Source of the DNA: CAYZXL01 sp964482435
GTDB taxonomy: Bacteria > Auribacterota > JABMQX01
Direction of reading: 5' to 3'
DNA length: 64,000 bases
Assembly: GCA_964482435.1 (NCBI GenBank)
Contig: CAYZXL010000010.1
Coordinates: 55,371 to 119,370, forward strand
Positions 1-8,062 of this stretch are shown here, one piece after another. The position numbers were made by a program, and so were the translations under genes. The notes below the pieces were generated by a model, which saw nothing but the letters and a program-made list of their open reading frames with translations, ran no database searches and was not told where the DNA came from. Position 1 is the first letter of the stretch; the number at the start of each line of letters is the position of its first letter.

Positions 1-290
1 GGCAGAGGGTGATCAGTCAAGTGAGGAAAGGGCACACGTTCACTGTATGGGACGTGCAAAATCCTCTCAAGCCTTTTGGCGTGGCAACGTGGAACACGAG
101 GGGCGCGCTCCGGAACTTCACCCTGCGGCGCCTTGGAGAATGAGCCAGTTCCAGTTATGCAATTTCGTCCTCACGGCGCGCGGCGACGCTGAAAGGAAAG
201 CCGACTCTTTTGTCATCGGCTTTGACCGATGGTCCGGAACGTGTAGGGCCGTGCGGCCACTCATCGCCCGACGAGGCCTCATCCCAATGG

Positions 291-1598
291 CTACAGTTTC
301 CACCCCTCTCTGTATTGCCGCCGGATAAACTGATTCGCTTCGGGGCAGTTGGTCACTTTGAGGTTTTCTGCATCCCACTCGATTTTCTTTCCTGCGCGGA
401 TGGCGATGTTGCCGAGGAGAACCGCCTCGGTAATGGGGCCTGAATAAGAGAAGTCGGCCATGGCGGGCAGACCTCCCTTGCAGGCGAGAATCCACTCCTC
501 GTGGTGGCCCGGCGAGCGAGGGATCGTCGGCTCCGGGCCTTTGAAGTTGCGGAAGTGCGATTCCGGCAGAAGCTTGAACTGGTCGGCGTGCCAATCTGGG
601 GCGAGCATTTTGCCTTTTTCGCCGATGAGGAGGGCGCCATTGTCCGGGACGTCCTGACCGTTAGCAAGCTCCTTAGGAGGTTTCTTTCCCCCGTCGTACC
701 ATGTAAGTCTTACAGCCGGCAGACGACCGCGCGCGGGGAACTCAAAGCGGAGAATGGACCATTTGGGGGCGGTCTCAACATGAACGTCGGAGACCTCCGC
801 CTCGACGCTGGTTGGCGCGCCGAGCTTCAGACCCCAGAACACGATATCCATGTTGTGGATGCCCATGTCACCGATCGCCCCGGTGCCGAAATCCCACCAG
901 CCGCGCCAATTGAAAGGGACATAGCACGGATGATAGGGCCGCGAGGGGGCTGGGCCGAGCCAGAGGTCCCAGTTGAGGTCCTTCGGCACGGGCGGGGTAT
1001 CGGTCGGGCGGTCAATGCCCTGGGGCCAGATGGGCCTGTCAGACCAGGCGTGCACCTCGCGGACGGCTCCGATGGCTCCAGCATGGAGAAGCTCGACGGC
1101 GCGGCGATGACCATTGTACGAGTGGCCTTGAATGCCCATCTGCGTGGCGACCTTGCGTTCGGCCGCTGTCCTGGTCATGAGCCGGGCTTCGTAAACCGAG
1201 TGAGTCAGCGGCTTCTCGCAATAGACGTGCTTGCCGAGCTTCATGGCCATCATCGCAGCAGGCGCGTGGGTGTGATCCGGAGTGGCGATGACAACGGCGT
1301 CTATCTCCTTTTCCTTCTCGAGCATTTTTCGGAAGTCAACGTGTCTTTTTGCCTTTGGAAAGCGCTTGACGGTCTGCGCGGCACGCTGCTCGTCAACGTC
1401 ACAGAGAGCAACGACGTTTTCACTGCTGACACCAGCGATGTCGTCAGCTCCGCGTCCTCCGACGCCGATGCCGGCGATGTTGAGTTTCTCGTTAGGTGAT
1501 TTCAGTTGTGTCCAGATGGTTCGCGGTGCCGCCCAAAACCCGGCGCCCGCAAGCGTTGTAGCCGCAAGGAACTCCCTACGCGTCATTCTGTGACTCAT
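291..1598 (-). CDS. Tat-exported Gfo/Idh/MocA-family oxidoreductase
   Basis: This is a 435-residue NAD(P)-dependent sugar or inositol dehydrogenase-type protein. A twin-arginine signal (TRREFLAATTLAGAG, residues 6-20) indicates folded export. The Rossmann glycine motif GIGVGGRG is at about 43-50, the acidic strand end CDVD at 66-69 and the family EKP motif at 128-130. A C-terminal GDMGIHNMD segment resembles the substrate-side motif of the family. A good AGGAG lies 8 bases before the ATG. It is divergent from nqrA. Family members commonly oxidise sugar hydroxyls, often at C3, which fits the DUF1080 and ThuA genes further along. The substrate cannot be read from the sequence. Confidence 0.92.
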   Translation of the reverse strand: MSHRMTRREFLAATTLAGAGFWAAPRTIWTQLKSPNEKLNIAGIGVGGRGADDIAGVSSENVVALCDVDEQRAAQTVKRFPKAKRHVDFRKMLEKEKEIDAVVIATPDHTHAPAAMMAMKLGKHVYCEKPLTHSVYEARLMTRTAAERKVATQMGIQGHSYNGHRRAVELLHAGAIGAVREVHAWSDRPIWPQGIDRPTDTPPVPKDLNWDLWLGPAPSRPYHPCYVPFNWRGWWDFGTGAIGDMGIHNMDIVFWGLKLGAPTSVEAEVSDVHVETAPKWSILRFEFPARGRLPAVRLTWYDGGKKPPKELANGQDVPDNGALLIGEKGKMLAPDWHADQFKLLPESHFRNFKGPEPTIPRSPGHHEEWILACKGGLPAMADFSYSGPITEAVLLGNIAIRAGKKIEWDAENLKVTNCPEANQFIRRQYREGWKL

Positions 1599-1851
1599 AC
1601 GAATTCTCCTTCTGCGATTGTCCGACGGGCGACCTTCGCTCCGAACACTCGAGCCGCCCTCACCATTATTTGCCTGTCAGGATTCTACACGAGCGAATGG
1701 TACCCTTCAACCGGACCTTTTCGCGCCGGGCGAGGGGACATTGGAGCGGGCGTGTGATATAGTACAGGAGCATGTGTGGAGCCGGGCCGCGGCAAGTCAA
1801 ATTCTCGAAGAGGATGTTCAGTGACCTGGCGTCGTTGTCGAAGGACGACAG

Positions 1852-3300
1852 ATGAAGCTGAGAGGTGGGTACAACATTTTGCTGAAGGGAAAGCCAGGCA
1901 GGGAGATGGAGTCGCTTCCTGAACCGCGCATGCTTTACTTGCCACTCAGAAGCAAGCGGTTCAACTTCTCGGAAAACTGCGTGAGAGACGGAGAATGGGT
2001 AATCGCCGGTCAGGTCCTTGCGAGGGACCCGGCGAACCACTTGCTGCCACTGCTGGCGCCGAGGGCGGGGACAGCTCGGCTCGGGGCTGTCGCAGAGCAT
2101 CTCATCCTGGAAGACATCGGCATGGCGCCGGAGGAACCGCGCCCTTCGGACGCGGAAGCCCCGCATGTTTCAACGGAGGTGCGGTCTGCCGACGAGAAGC
2201 GAGGCCAACTCCTGGAGCTTGGGGCGTGGCAGTTCGTGTGCGATGCGCAGACCGGTGAGCTGCCCGACCCATTTGGGACGCCGCGCGCAGTTATTGTCTC
2301 AAGTGTTCGGCTTGAGCCTTTTGTCGCCAGAGGGGACGTGCAGCTCTATGAGCAACTCCCGATTTTCGTTAGGGGGCTGGAGCATCTGCAGTCTCTCCTG
2401 GAGTATCAGCCGATGTATCTCGTTATGCCGGACACTGAGTCGGCGTTTGCCAGGCACGTGCGGGAGATGCTTCGCGGGTATGCATGGATAAAGCTGGTGG
2501 AGGTCCCGCTGCGCTATCCTTACGACGATTTCACGATTCTGGCGCGGGGTCTGGGATTGATGAAGGAGTCCGCACCCAAAAAGGACGCTCAAAGCTCGTC
2601 CCCCATGGAGCCTTCGGTCAGCGGACCGAACGGGCCGGTGTGGGCGCTGCGGACGGAAGGGGCTCTGGCGATAGACCGTGCGCTGACGCATTCTCTGCCA
2701 TGCACGAGCAGAGTTGTTTCAGTCGGCGGGCCAGCGGTTGAGTCACCAACCCACATTAAGGCAATCCCCGGCTATCCTCTCAAGGCGATCCTTGGTTCGC
2801 GTTTGTCCACGGGACGAGTCAGGGTGGTCAACGGCGGAGCGCTCACGGGCGAGATCATCGGGGAAGAGCAGCTTGGGCTGGACGTCGAGTGCTCCGGGCT
2901 AACGGTTCTTCCGGACGAGACCGAGAGGGAATTTTTAGGATTCGCGCGCCCGGGGTGGAGTCGGCGGTCGTATAGCCGGTGCTTTCCCGGTTCGCTCCGG
3001 CGGCCATTCGCCGAGCGTCTCACGACGGGGCTGCGTGGTGAACGACGAGCATGCATCTCGTGCAATTTCTGCGAAGAAGTGTGCCCGGCTGGCATTATGC
3101 CCCACCTGATTCACAAGTACCTTTATCAGGGCGCGCTCGAGGAGGCAGAGAGGGCGCGCGTGGACCTGTGCGTCGAATGCGGGCTGTGTTCGCTTGTGTG
3201 CCCGTCGAAGATCGAGCTTGTCAAGCAATTCTCTGAGGCGAAGGAGAGGATTCGGCGAGAGCTGGAGGAGGTCGCGGCGGGCCGGGAGGCGGAGAGATGA
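1852..3300 (+). CDS. nqrA: Na+-translocating NADH:quinone reductase subunit A with RnfC-like ferredoxin tail
   Basis: First gene of a six-gene NQR operon. The N-terminus (KLRGGYNILLKGKP) and the later RVVSVGGPAV and REFLGFARPG segments match NqrA. NqrA normally lacks metal centres, but this 482-residue protein ends in two [4Fe-4S] motifs: C401, C404, C407, C411 and C440, C443, C446, C450. Such a pair is typical of RnfC, the Rnf counterpart. A charged helix follows to the C-terminus. The stop overlaps the nqrB start (ATGA). The Fe-S tail may give this subunit an extra electron entry or exit point; that is inference. Confidence 0.9.
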   Translation: MKLRGGYNILLKGKPGREMESLPEPRMLYLPLRSKRFNFSENCVRDGEWVIAGQVLARDPANHLLPLLAPRAGTARLGAVAEHLILEDIGMAPEEPRPSDAEAPHVSTEVRSADEKRGQLLELGAWQFVCDAQTGELPDPFGTPRAVIVSSVRLEPFVARGDVQLYEQLPIFVRGLEHLQSLLEYQPMYLVMPDTESAFARHVREMLRGYAWIKLVEVPLRYPYDDFTILARGLGLMKESAPKKDAQSSSPMEPSVSGPNGPVWALRTEGALAIDRALTHSLPCTSRVVSVGGPAVESPTHIKAIPGYPLKAILGSRLSTGRVRVVNGGALTGEIIGEEQLGLDVECSGLTVLPDETEREFLGFARPGWSRRSYSRCFPGSLRRPFAERLTTGLRGERRACISCNFCEEVCPAGIMPHLIHKYLYQGALEEAERARVDLCVECGLCSLVCPSKIELVKQFSEAKERIRRELEEVAAGREAER

Positions 3301-4385
3301 GGCGGCTGCTTCGTTTGTTTGAACGGGCGCGCCCCCAATTCGAAGAGGGCGGCAGATTTGGTGTTCTAAAGCCGCTTTTCAACGCAATCGAGAATTTCTT
3401 TTTCTCGTCGGGTGTCTCGACGGCGGATGCCCCCCACGTCCGTGATGCGCTCGACGTAAAGCGGTACATGGCCACTGTAGTTGCCGCGCTTCTGCCATGC
3501 GCGTTTGCGGCAGTGTACTTTTTCAGCTGGCGGGTTATGGCGATGGCAGTCGTTTCTTACGTGGTCGGCGGGGCGATCGAAGTGTTTTTTGCCATCGTGA
3601 GGAAGGAAGAGATTAACGAAGGATTTTTGGTAACGGGCCTGATTTTCCCGCTGATTTTGCCGCCGGGGCTTCCGTTGTGGATGGTGGCTGTCGGTATCGC
3701 GTTCGGCGTGATTGTGGGAAAGGAGATATTTGGCGGCACAGGACGGAATCTCTTCAACCCGGCGCTCGTTGGGCGGTGCTTTCTGGCAATCGGGTATCCG
3801 GCGGCGATGTCGTCGAACTGGATTGAGCCAGGGACGGGCCTCGTCGGGCGGTTGGGGCAGTACATCGGCGCTTCAAGCGTGGATGCCATCACGTCGGCAA
3901 CGCCTTTAGCGTTAGCGAAGCAAGGGACGCTCGTTCCACTGAGCGACCTTTTCTGGGGGAACGTGCCGGGGAGCGCGGGAGAGACATCGGCCTTTGCGAT
4001 TCTTCTTGGCGGGACGTTTCTCGTTCTGACGCGGGTGGCGAACTGGCGGACGGTGGTCGGGACGCTGGGGTCGTTTGCGTTGTCAGGAGAGGTGCTGCAT
4101 CTTGTCGAGCCGGGTAAGTTTGGGCCGGTGGGATGGCATCTGTGCGCTGGCGGGCTGCTGTTCGGGGCGTTTTTCATGGCGACGGACCCGGTGACCAGCC
4201 CAATCACGAACGGTGGGAAATGGGCCTGCGCCATTATCATCGGCGTGGCGACGCTCCTCATGCGAAACCTCACCGGCTACGTCGAGGGAGTGATGTTCGC
4301 GATACTCTTAGGGAACATCGCCGCGCCTGTGCTGGATGAGGTTGCTTTTCGGTTTCGGCTGCGGAGGTTAAAGGATGAAAGGTAG
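3297..4385 (+). CDS. nqrB: NQR subunit B, covalent-FMN membrane protein
   Basis: A polytopic membrane subunit of 362 residues in the NqrB/RnfD family, with many hydrophobic segments. It carries conserved stretches such as GRNLFNPALVGRC and FFMATDPVTSP. The flavinylation site reads DAITSATPL, with T202 as the expected phosphoester-FMN attachment residue; the usual SGAT is SAT preceded by T here. The N-terminal 50 residues are soluble. It overlaps nqrA by 4 bases and nqrC by 11 bases, so translation is probably coupled. Confidence 0.95.
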   Translation: MRRLLRLFERARPQFEEGGRFGVLKPLFNAIENFFFSSGVSTADAPHVRDALDVKRYMATVVAALLPCAFAAVYFFSWRVMAMAVVSYVVGGAIEVFFAIVRKEEINEGFLVTGLIFPLILPPGLPLWMVAVGIAFGVIVGKEIFGGTGRNLFNPALVGRCFLAIGYPAAMSSNWIEPGTGLVGRLGQYIGASSVDAITSATPLALAKQGTLVPLSDLFWGNVPGSAGETSAFAILLGGTFLVLTRVANWRTVVGTLGSFALSGEVLHLVEPGKFGPVGWHLCAGGLLFGAFFMATDPVTSPITNGGKWACAIIIGVATLLMRNLTGYVEGVMFAILLGNIAAPVLDEVAFRFRLRRLKDER

Positions 4386-5004
4386 CGCCTACACGGTTGT
4401 TTATTCTGCGATTCTGGGGGCGGTTTGCGCACTTCTGCTCACCGGAGCGAGCAGGCTCACGGCGCCGTACCAGGAAGCAAACGCCGAGGCCGAAGAGAAA
4501 CGCAACATCCTCCGTGTCCTGGGAATTCCCTTTGAGGAGAAAGCGTCATCGCGAGACCTTCTGAGGGTCTTTGAAAAGAACGTTCGCATCGAGAAGCGCG
4601 GAAACGCGAATTTCTATCTGTACATTGACCCGGACGCCGAGCGACGGGTTCAGGCTCTGGCGGTGCCCTTTGATGGGCCGGGGGTTTGGGGGCCTATCAA
4701 AGGTTTTCTCTCCCTGAAGCCTGACTATGAGACGATTCGCGGAATCACTTTCTACAAGCACGAGGAAACGCCCGGACTGGGCGGCGAAATCGAGTCAGAG
4801 TGGTTCAGGAATCAGTTCAAAGGGAAGTCCATAAAGGACGCACAGGGCAGACCAGGGATTCGGATTCTGCGGGGAGGCGGGGCAAAGGCGCTAAATGAGG
4901 TTGATGGAATTACCGGCGCCACCATGACTTCTCAGAAAGTCGAGGCGATTCTGAACTCGACCATCAAGAGGATTGTTCAAGAGCGCGGAACGAATGGCAA
5001 ATAA
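4375..5004 (+). CDS. nqrC: NQR subunit C, periplasmic covalent-FMN protein
   Basis: A 209-residue subunit with one N-terminal membrane anchor (about residues 5-25) and an extracytoplasmic FMN-binding domain. The flavinylation motif DGITGAT is intact, with T183 the predicted FMN-bearing residue, so an ApbE-type flavin transferase must exist elsewhere in the genome. HEETPGLGGEIES at about 125-137 is typical of NqrC/RnfG. A GGAGG lies upstream within nqrB. It overlaps nqrB and nqrD by 11 bases each. Confidence 0.95.
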   Translation: MKGSAYTVVYSAILGAVCALLLTGASRLTAPYQEANAEAEEKRNILRVLGIPFEEKASSRDLLRVFEKNVRIEKRGNANFYLYIDPDAERRVQALAVPFDGPGVWGPIKGFLSLKPDYETIRGITFYKHEETPGLGGEIESEWFRNQFKGKSIKDAQGRPGIRILRGGGAKALNEVDGITGATMTSQKVEAILNSTIKRIVQERGTNGK

Positions 5005-5659
5005 AGCACCAATCGAGTGTCAATCCTGCCTTGCCGGGACGCCGGGAGGAGGAAAGGGCGTGCGAACGCTCAAGGATGGGCTATGGGCGAATAACCCCAT
5101 CTCGGTACAGGTCCTCGGCATTTGCTCGACGCTGGCGGTAACAAGCCGATTGGAGAATTCGCTTGTGATGGGGGCAGCGCTCATTTTCGTCACCGCCGGG
5201 TCAAATCTTTTTGTTTCATTGCTTCGAAACGCCACCCCGCGTCGCATCCGGATGATCGCGGAAGTATGCATCATTGCGACGTTCGTCATTGTCTTCGACC
5301 AGTTCCTGAGAGCCTTTTACTGGGACATGTCGAAACAGCTCGGGCCATACGTCGGGCTGATCATCACGAACTGTATTGTGATGGGGCGAGCGGAGGCCTT
5401 CGCTCTCCAGAACAGGCCCCTTCTTTCCGTGATAGACGGGGCAGCCAACGGGCTTGGGTACGCGATTGTGCTGGCAATCATCGGATTTTTCCGAGAGCTT
5501 TTGGGGAAGGGAGAGCTTTTCGGTCAGCCGGTTCTTTTATCGGAATGGTACACACCCAACCAGTTGGTCATCCTTGCGCCGGGGGCATTCTTTGCGCTCG
5601 GTTTCCTCATAGCGCTGTTCAATGCGGCCAAATCCGTCCGAAAGGAGCCAAAACCATGA
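4994..5659 (+). CDS. nqrD: NQR subunit D, integral membrane protein
   Basis: A 221-residue NqrD/RnfE-family membrane protein with about six hydrophobic helices. Conserved features include the LGICSTLAVTSRLENS helix, the NCIVMGRAEAFA segment and the GFFRELLGKG loop. One Cys in each half fits the [2Fe-2S] cluster held between NqrD and NqrE. The ATG at 4994 (MANKAP) was chosen over one at 4973 because it gives the same 11-base overlap seen between nqrB and nqrC. The first 20 residues include a small Cys-containing extension (ECQSCLAG) not typical of the family. Confidence 0.94.
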   Translation: MANKAPIECQSCLAGTPGGGKGVRTLKDGLWANNPISVQVLGICSTLAVTSRLENSLVMGAALIFVTAGSNLFVSLLRNATPRRIRMIAEVCIIATFVIVFDQFLRAFYWDMSKQLGPYVGLIITNCIVMGRAEAFALQNRPLLSVIDGAANGLGYAIVLAIIGFFRELLGKGELFGQPVLLSEWYTPNQLVILAPGAFFALGFLIALFNAAKSVRKEPKP

Positions 5660-6246
5660 ACGAGCCGTCGGCTTTGCTGATAGTCATCGCGGCCATTTTC
5701 ACGAACAACATCTTGCTGTCGAATTTCTTGGGAATGTGCTCGTTTCTGGTGTGCTCGCGGCAGATGGACAGCGCAATCGGACTCGGAATGGCGGTTGTCT
5801 TCGTCATGACCTGCACGACGCCGCTGAACTACGCCATCTATTACGATCTGCTGGTCCCTCTGGGGATTCAGCACATGGCGCTGATTGTGTTCATTGCAGT
5901 GATTGCCGCGTTCGTGCAATTCGTGGAAATGTTCGTCGAGCGGTTCACCCCGAAACTCTATTACTCCCTTGGGATTTTCCTTCCGCTGATAACGGTGAAC
6001 TGCGCGATTCTCGGAGCATGCCTGTTCATGCTGGTCCGGAATTACAACTTCGCTCAGGCAACAGGCTATGGGTTTGGGGCGGGTGTGGGCTGGGCGCTGG
6101 CAATTGTACTTATGGCCGGGCTGAGACAGAAGATGGGGTACAGCAACGTTCCGCGGCCGTTGCAGGGCGTGGCGATTGTGATGATTATCACGGGCGTGAT
6201 GGCGATGGCGTTTTTAGGATTTGCCGGAATGGTGGCCATTCAATAG
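5656..6246 (+). CDS. nqrE: NQR subunit E, integral membrane protein
   Basis: A 196-residue NqrE/RnfA-family membrane subunit of normal length with about six helices. The signature FTNNILLSNFLGMCSFLVCS is at the N-terminus and NCAILGACLFM in the second half. The Cys residues in these segments are the conserved intramembrane Fe-S ligands. The ATG at 5656 overlaps the nqrD stop by 4 bases and is preceded by AAAGGAG. A much longer in-frame ORF extends upstream but only shadows nqrD. Confidence 0.95.
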   Translation: MNEPSALLIVIAAIFTNNILLSNFLGMCSFLVCSRQMDSAIGLGMAVVFVMTCTTPLNYAIYYDLLVPLGIQHMALIVFIAVIAAFVQFVEMFVERFTPKLYYSLGIFLPLITVNCAILGACLFMLVRNYNFAQATGYGFGAGVGWALAIVLMAGLRQKMGYSNVPRPLQGVAIVMIITGVMAMAFLGFAGMVAIQ

Positions 6247-6253
6247 GCGGCGT

Positions 6254-7342
6254 ATGGTCTTTTTGTCTCCGATACTTGCGTTCGTGGGCATTCTGGTTGG
6301 GCTGGCTGTCGTGCTGGTCGTGGCGGAGCGCGTCCTGGTCAGATATGGTGTCTGCAAGATAGACATCAACGGAGGGCAGCGCGAGCTTGAGGTGCAGGGC
6401 GGCCAGACGGTCCTTTCAGCGCTGAATGCCGAGCAAATATTCATCCCATCAGCGTGCGGGGGAAGGGGTTCGTGCGGATACTGCAAGGTTACGGTCCTCG
6501 CGGGTGGCGGGACAGTTCTTCCGACGGAGACGCCACTCCTGACAAGGCAGGAAATCCGACGAGGTGTGAGGCTCGCCTGCCAGGTGAAATTGCGAGAAGA
6601 CATCCGAATAGAGATTCCTGAAGAACTCCTGGAGGTGAGGCTTTTCACGGCGAAGGTGGAAGGCACGCGATACCTCACGCACGACATCAAGGAAATCAAG
6701 GTCGCCCTCATTGACCCGCCGGACATACCGCACCGCCCCGGGCAGTACGTTCAGGTTCAGGTTCCTTCCGTGGGCGAGCCAGTCTTCCGGGCGTACTCGA
6801 TCAGCTCGCCGGCCTATGAGCCGAACGTTGTTGAGCTGGTGGTGCGGCTGGTGCCCGGTGGTCTCGGCTCAACGTACCTGCATAACGTGCGAGTCGGCGA
6901 CACGATAACGTTCACGGGGCCGTTTGGGGAATTCCGGCTGAGTGAGGATCCCGAGAAGGAGGTCGTCTGCGTCGGAGGCGGATGCGGACTGGCGCCGATG
7001 AAGAACATTGTCTATTCTTTGTACAGACGCTGGCCGGACCGGCCGTGCTGGCTGTTTTTCGGGTGCCGGACAACGGAGGACGTCTTCTACCTCGAGGAGT
7101 TTGAAGAGATGGCCCACCGACACCCGAGCTTTCGGGTTGTTTACGCCCTTTCCGAACCGAGGCCGGGAGAGGAATGGCGCGGGGAGAGAGGATTTATCCA
7201 TCTTTCCGTTGACAAGTATTTGAAGCCGGGGGTGAATCGTCAGGCGTTCTTATGCGGGCCTGCCCCGATGATTGAGGCGGTCACGGAGGTTCTGAAGGAG
7301 AAGGGCTTGCAGCCGCGAGACATCTATTACGATAAATTTTGA
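6254..7342 (+). CDS. nqrF: NQR subunit F, NADH dehydrogenase with [2Fe-2S] and FAD
   Basis: The electron-input subunit, about 362 residues. It has one N-terminal membrane helix (about 5-25), then a plant-type ferredoxin domain with [2Fe-2S] ligands C68, C74, C77 and C109, then an FAD domain (RAYSISS near 179) and a C-terminal NADH-binding domain (VCVGGGCGLAPM, later FLCGPAPMI). NqrF is what separates NQR from Rnf, so it fixes the identity of the operon. An alternative ATG at 6221 adds 11 residues and would overlap nqrE. Confidence 0.95.
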   Translation: MVFLSPILAFVGILVGLAVVLVVAERVLVRYGVCKIDINGGQRELEVQGGQTVLSALNAEQIFIPSACGGRGSCGYCKVTVLAGGGTVLPTETPLLTRQEIRRGVRLACQVKLREDIRIEIPEELLEVRLFTAKVEGTRYLTHDIKEIKVALIDPPDIPHRPGQYVQVQVPSVGEPVFRAYSISSPAYEPNVVELVVRLVPGGLGSTYLHNVRVGDTITFTGPFGEFRLSEDPEKEVVCVGGGCGLAPMKNIVYSLYRRWPDRPCWLFFGCRTTEDVFYLEEFEEMAHRHPSFRVVYALSEPRPGEEWRGERGFIHLSVDKYLKPGVNRQAFLCGPAPMIEAVTEVLKEKGLQPRDIYYDKF

Positions 7343-7355
7343 GGAGGGCAGGAGA

Positions 7356-7808
7356 ATGGCGGTTGTTACAGTTGAGGACGTGCTCAGGCATGCAAGAGAC
7401 TTCGAGCAAGCCATCGCGGACTTTTACTCGAGACTATCGCAGCAGACGAGTCTTGACGGTGTCCGATTGCTGGCGGATTACATGAGCCGACACCGGGCAA
7501 GGGTCGCGTGGGCCCTCGGCTGCCTTCCTTCGGAACACGTTCAGCGAATGTGTTCCGCGCCGCTGCGCTATGAGCCGCAGGGGGCGGACTGTCGGTGCTT
7601 CGAGCGGATAGAACTGCCTCCGGCCACGACGGCGGCAAGCGTCCTGGAAACCGCGGTGACGTTCAGCGAATGCCTGGTCAGGCTTTATCGGCAGGTTGTT
7701 CAGCAGCCACTGGACGAGGAGGTCAGGGAGTTCTTTGAGAGCTTCATCCGCCTCGAACATCGAGAAGAGATAGAGCTGAAGAAGATTCAGGCGATGGATT
7801 ACTTTTAA
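7356..7808 (+). CDS. small ferritin-like four-helix protein in the nqr operon
   Basis: A 150-residue, mostly helical protein starting 13 bases after nqrF with GAGGAGGGCAGGAG upstream, so it is almost certainly co-transcribed. Helices with acidic and His residues in ferritin-like spacing are visible: FEQAIADFY near residue 16, SRHRARVAW near 44, TFSECLVRLYRQ near 107 and FIRLEHREEIELKKI near the C-terminus. This resembles rubrerythrin or ferritin-like domains without a rubredoxin tail. A di-iron site is plausible but its ligands are not all assignable. It might handle oxygen by-products or iron for the Fe-S subunits. Confidence 0.7.
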   Translation: MAVVTVEDVLRHARDFEQAIADFYSRLSQQTSLDGVRLLADYMSRHRARVAWALGCLPSEHVQRMCSAPLRYEPQGADCRCFERIELPPATTAASVLETAVTFSECLVRLYRQVVQQPLDEEVREFFESFIRLEHREEIELKKIQAMDYF

Positions 7809-7838
7809 GACCTCGAGGTTTCCGGCGGGACGCTCGCG

Positions 7839-7871
7839 CGACTCCATCAGGCCCGGCGAGCACGGGAGTCG
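7839..7871. terminator. weak inverted repeat between convergent genes
   Basis: A 7-base perfect inverted repeat (CGACTCC and GGAGTCG) sits in the 254-base gap between the 3' ends of the ferritin-like gene and the convergent 8063-9328 gene. There is no T tract. Position suggests transcription termination, but the evidence is thin. Confidence 0.25.
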
Positions 7872-8062
7872 TCTGGCAGCGCGTGCCCACTTCCAGACCC
7901 CGCCAACACACCATAGCGATACCCCCCTGCACAGTGCCCTTGACAGCCGCTTTCATAGACGGAGTGCGGGAACTCTTCTCCTGCTTTGGAGGCTCACGCT
8001 TTGCCCGCCCCGCTGCGCGCCGACGGTGCAGGGTGAGGGCACTGCCCCCGACCTCGCACACG

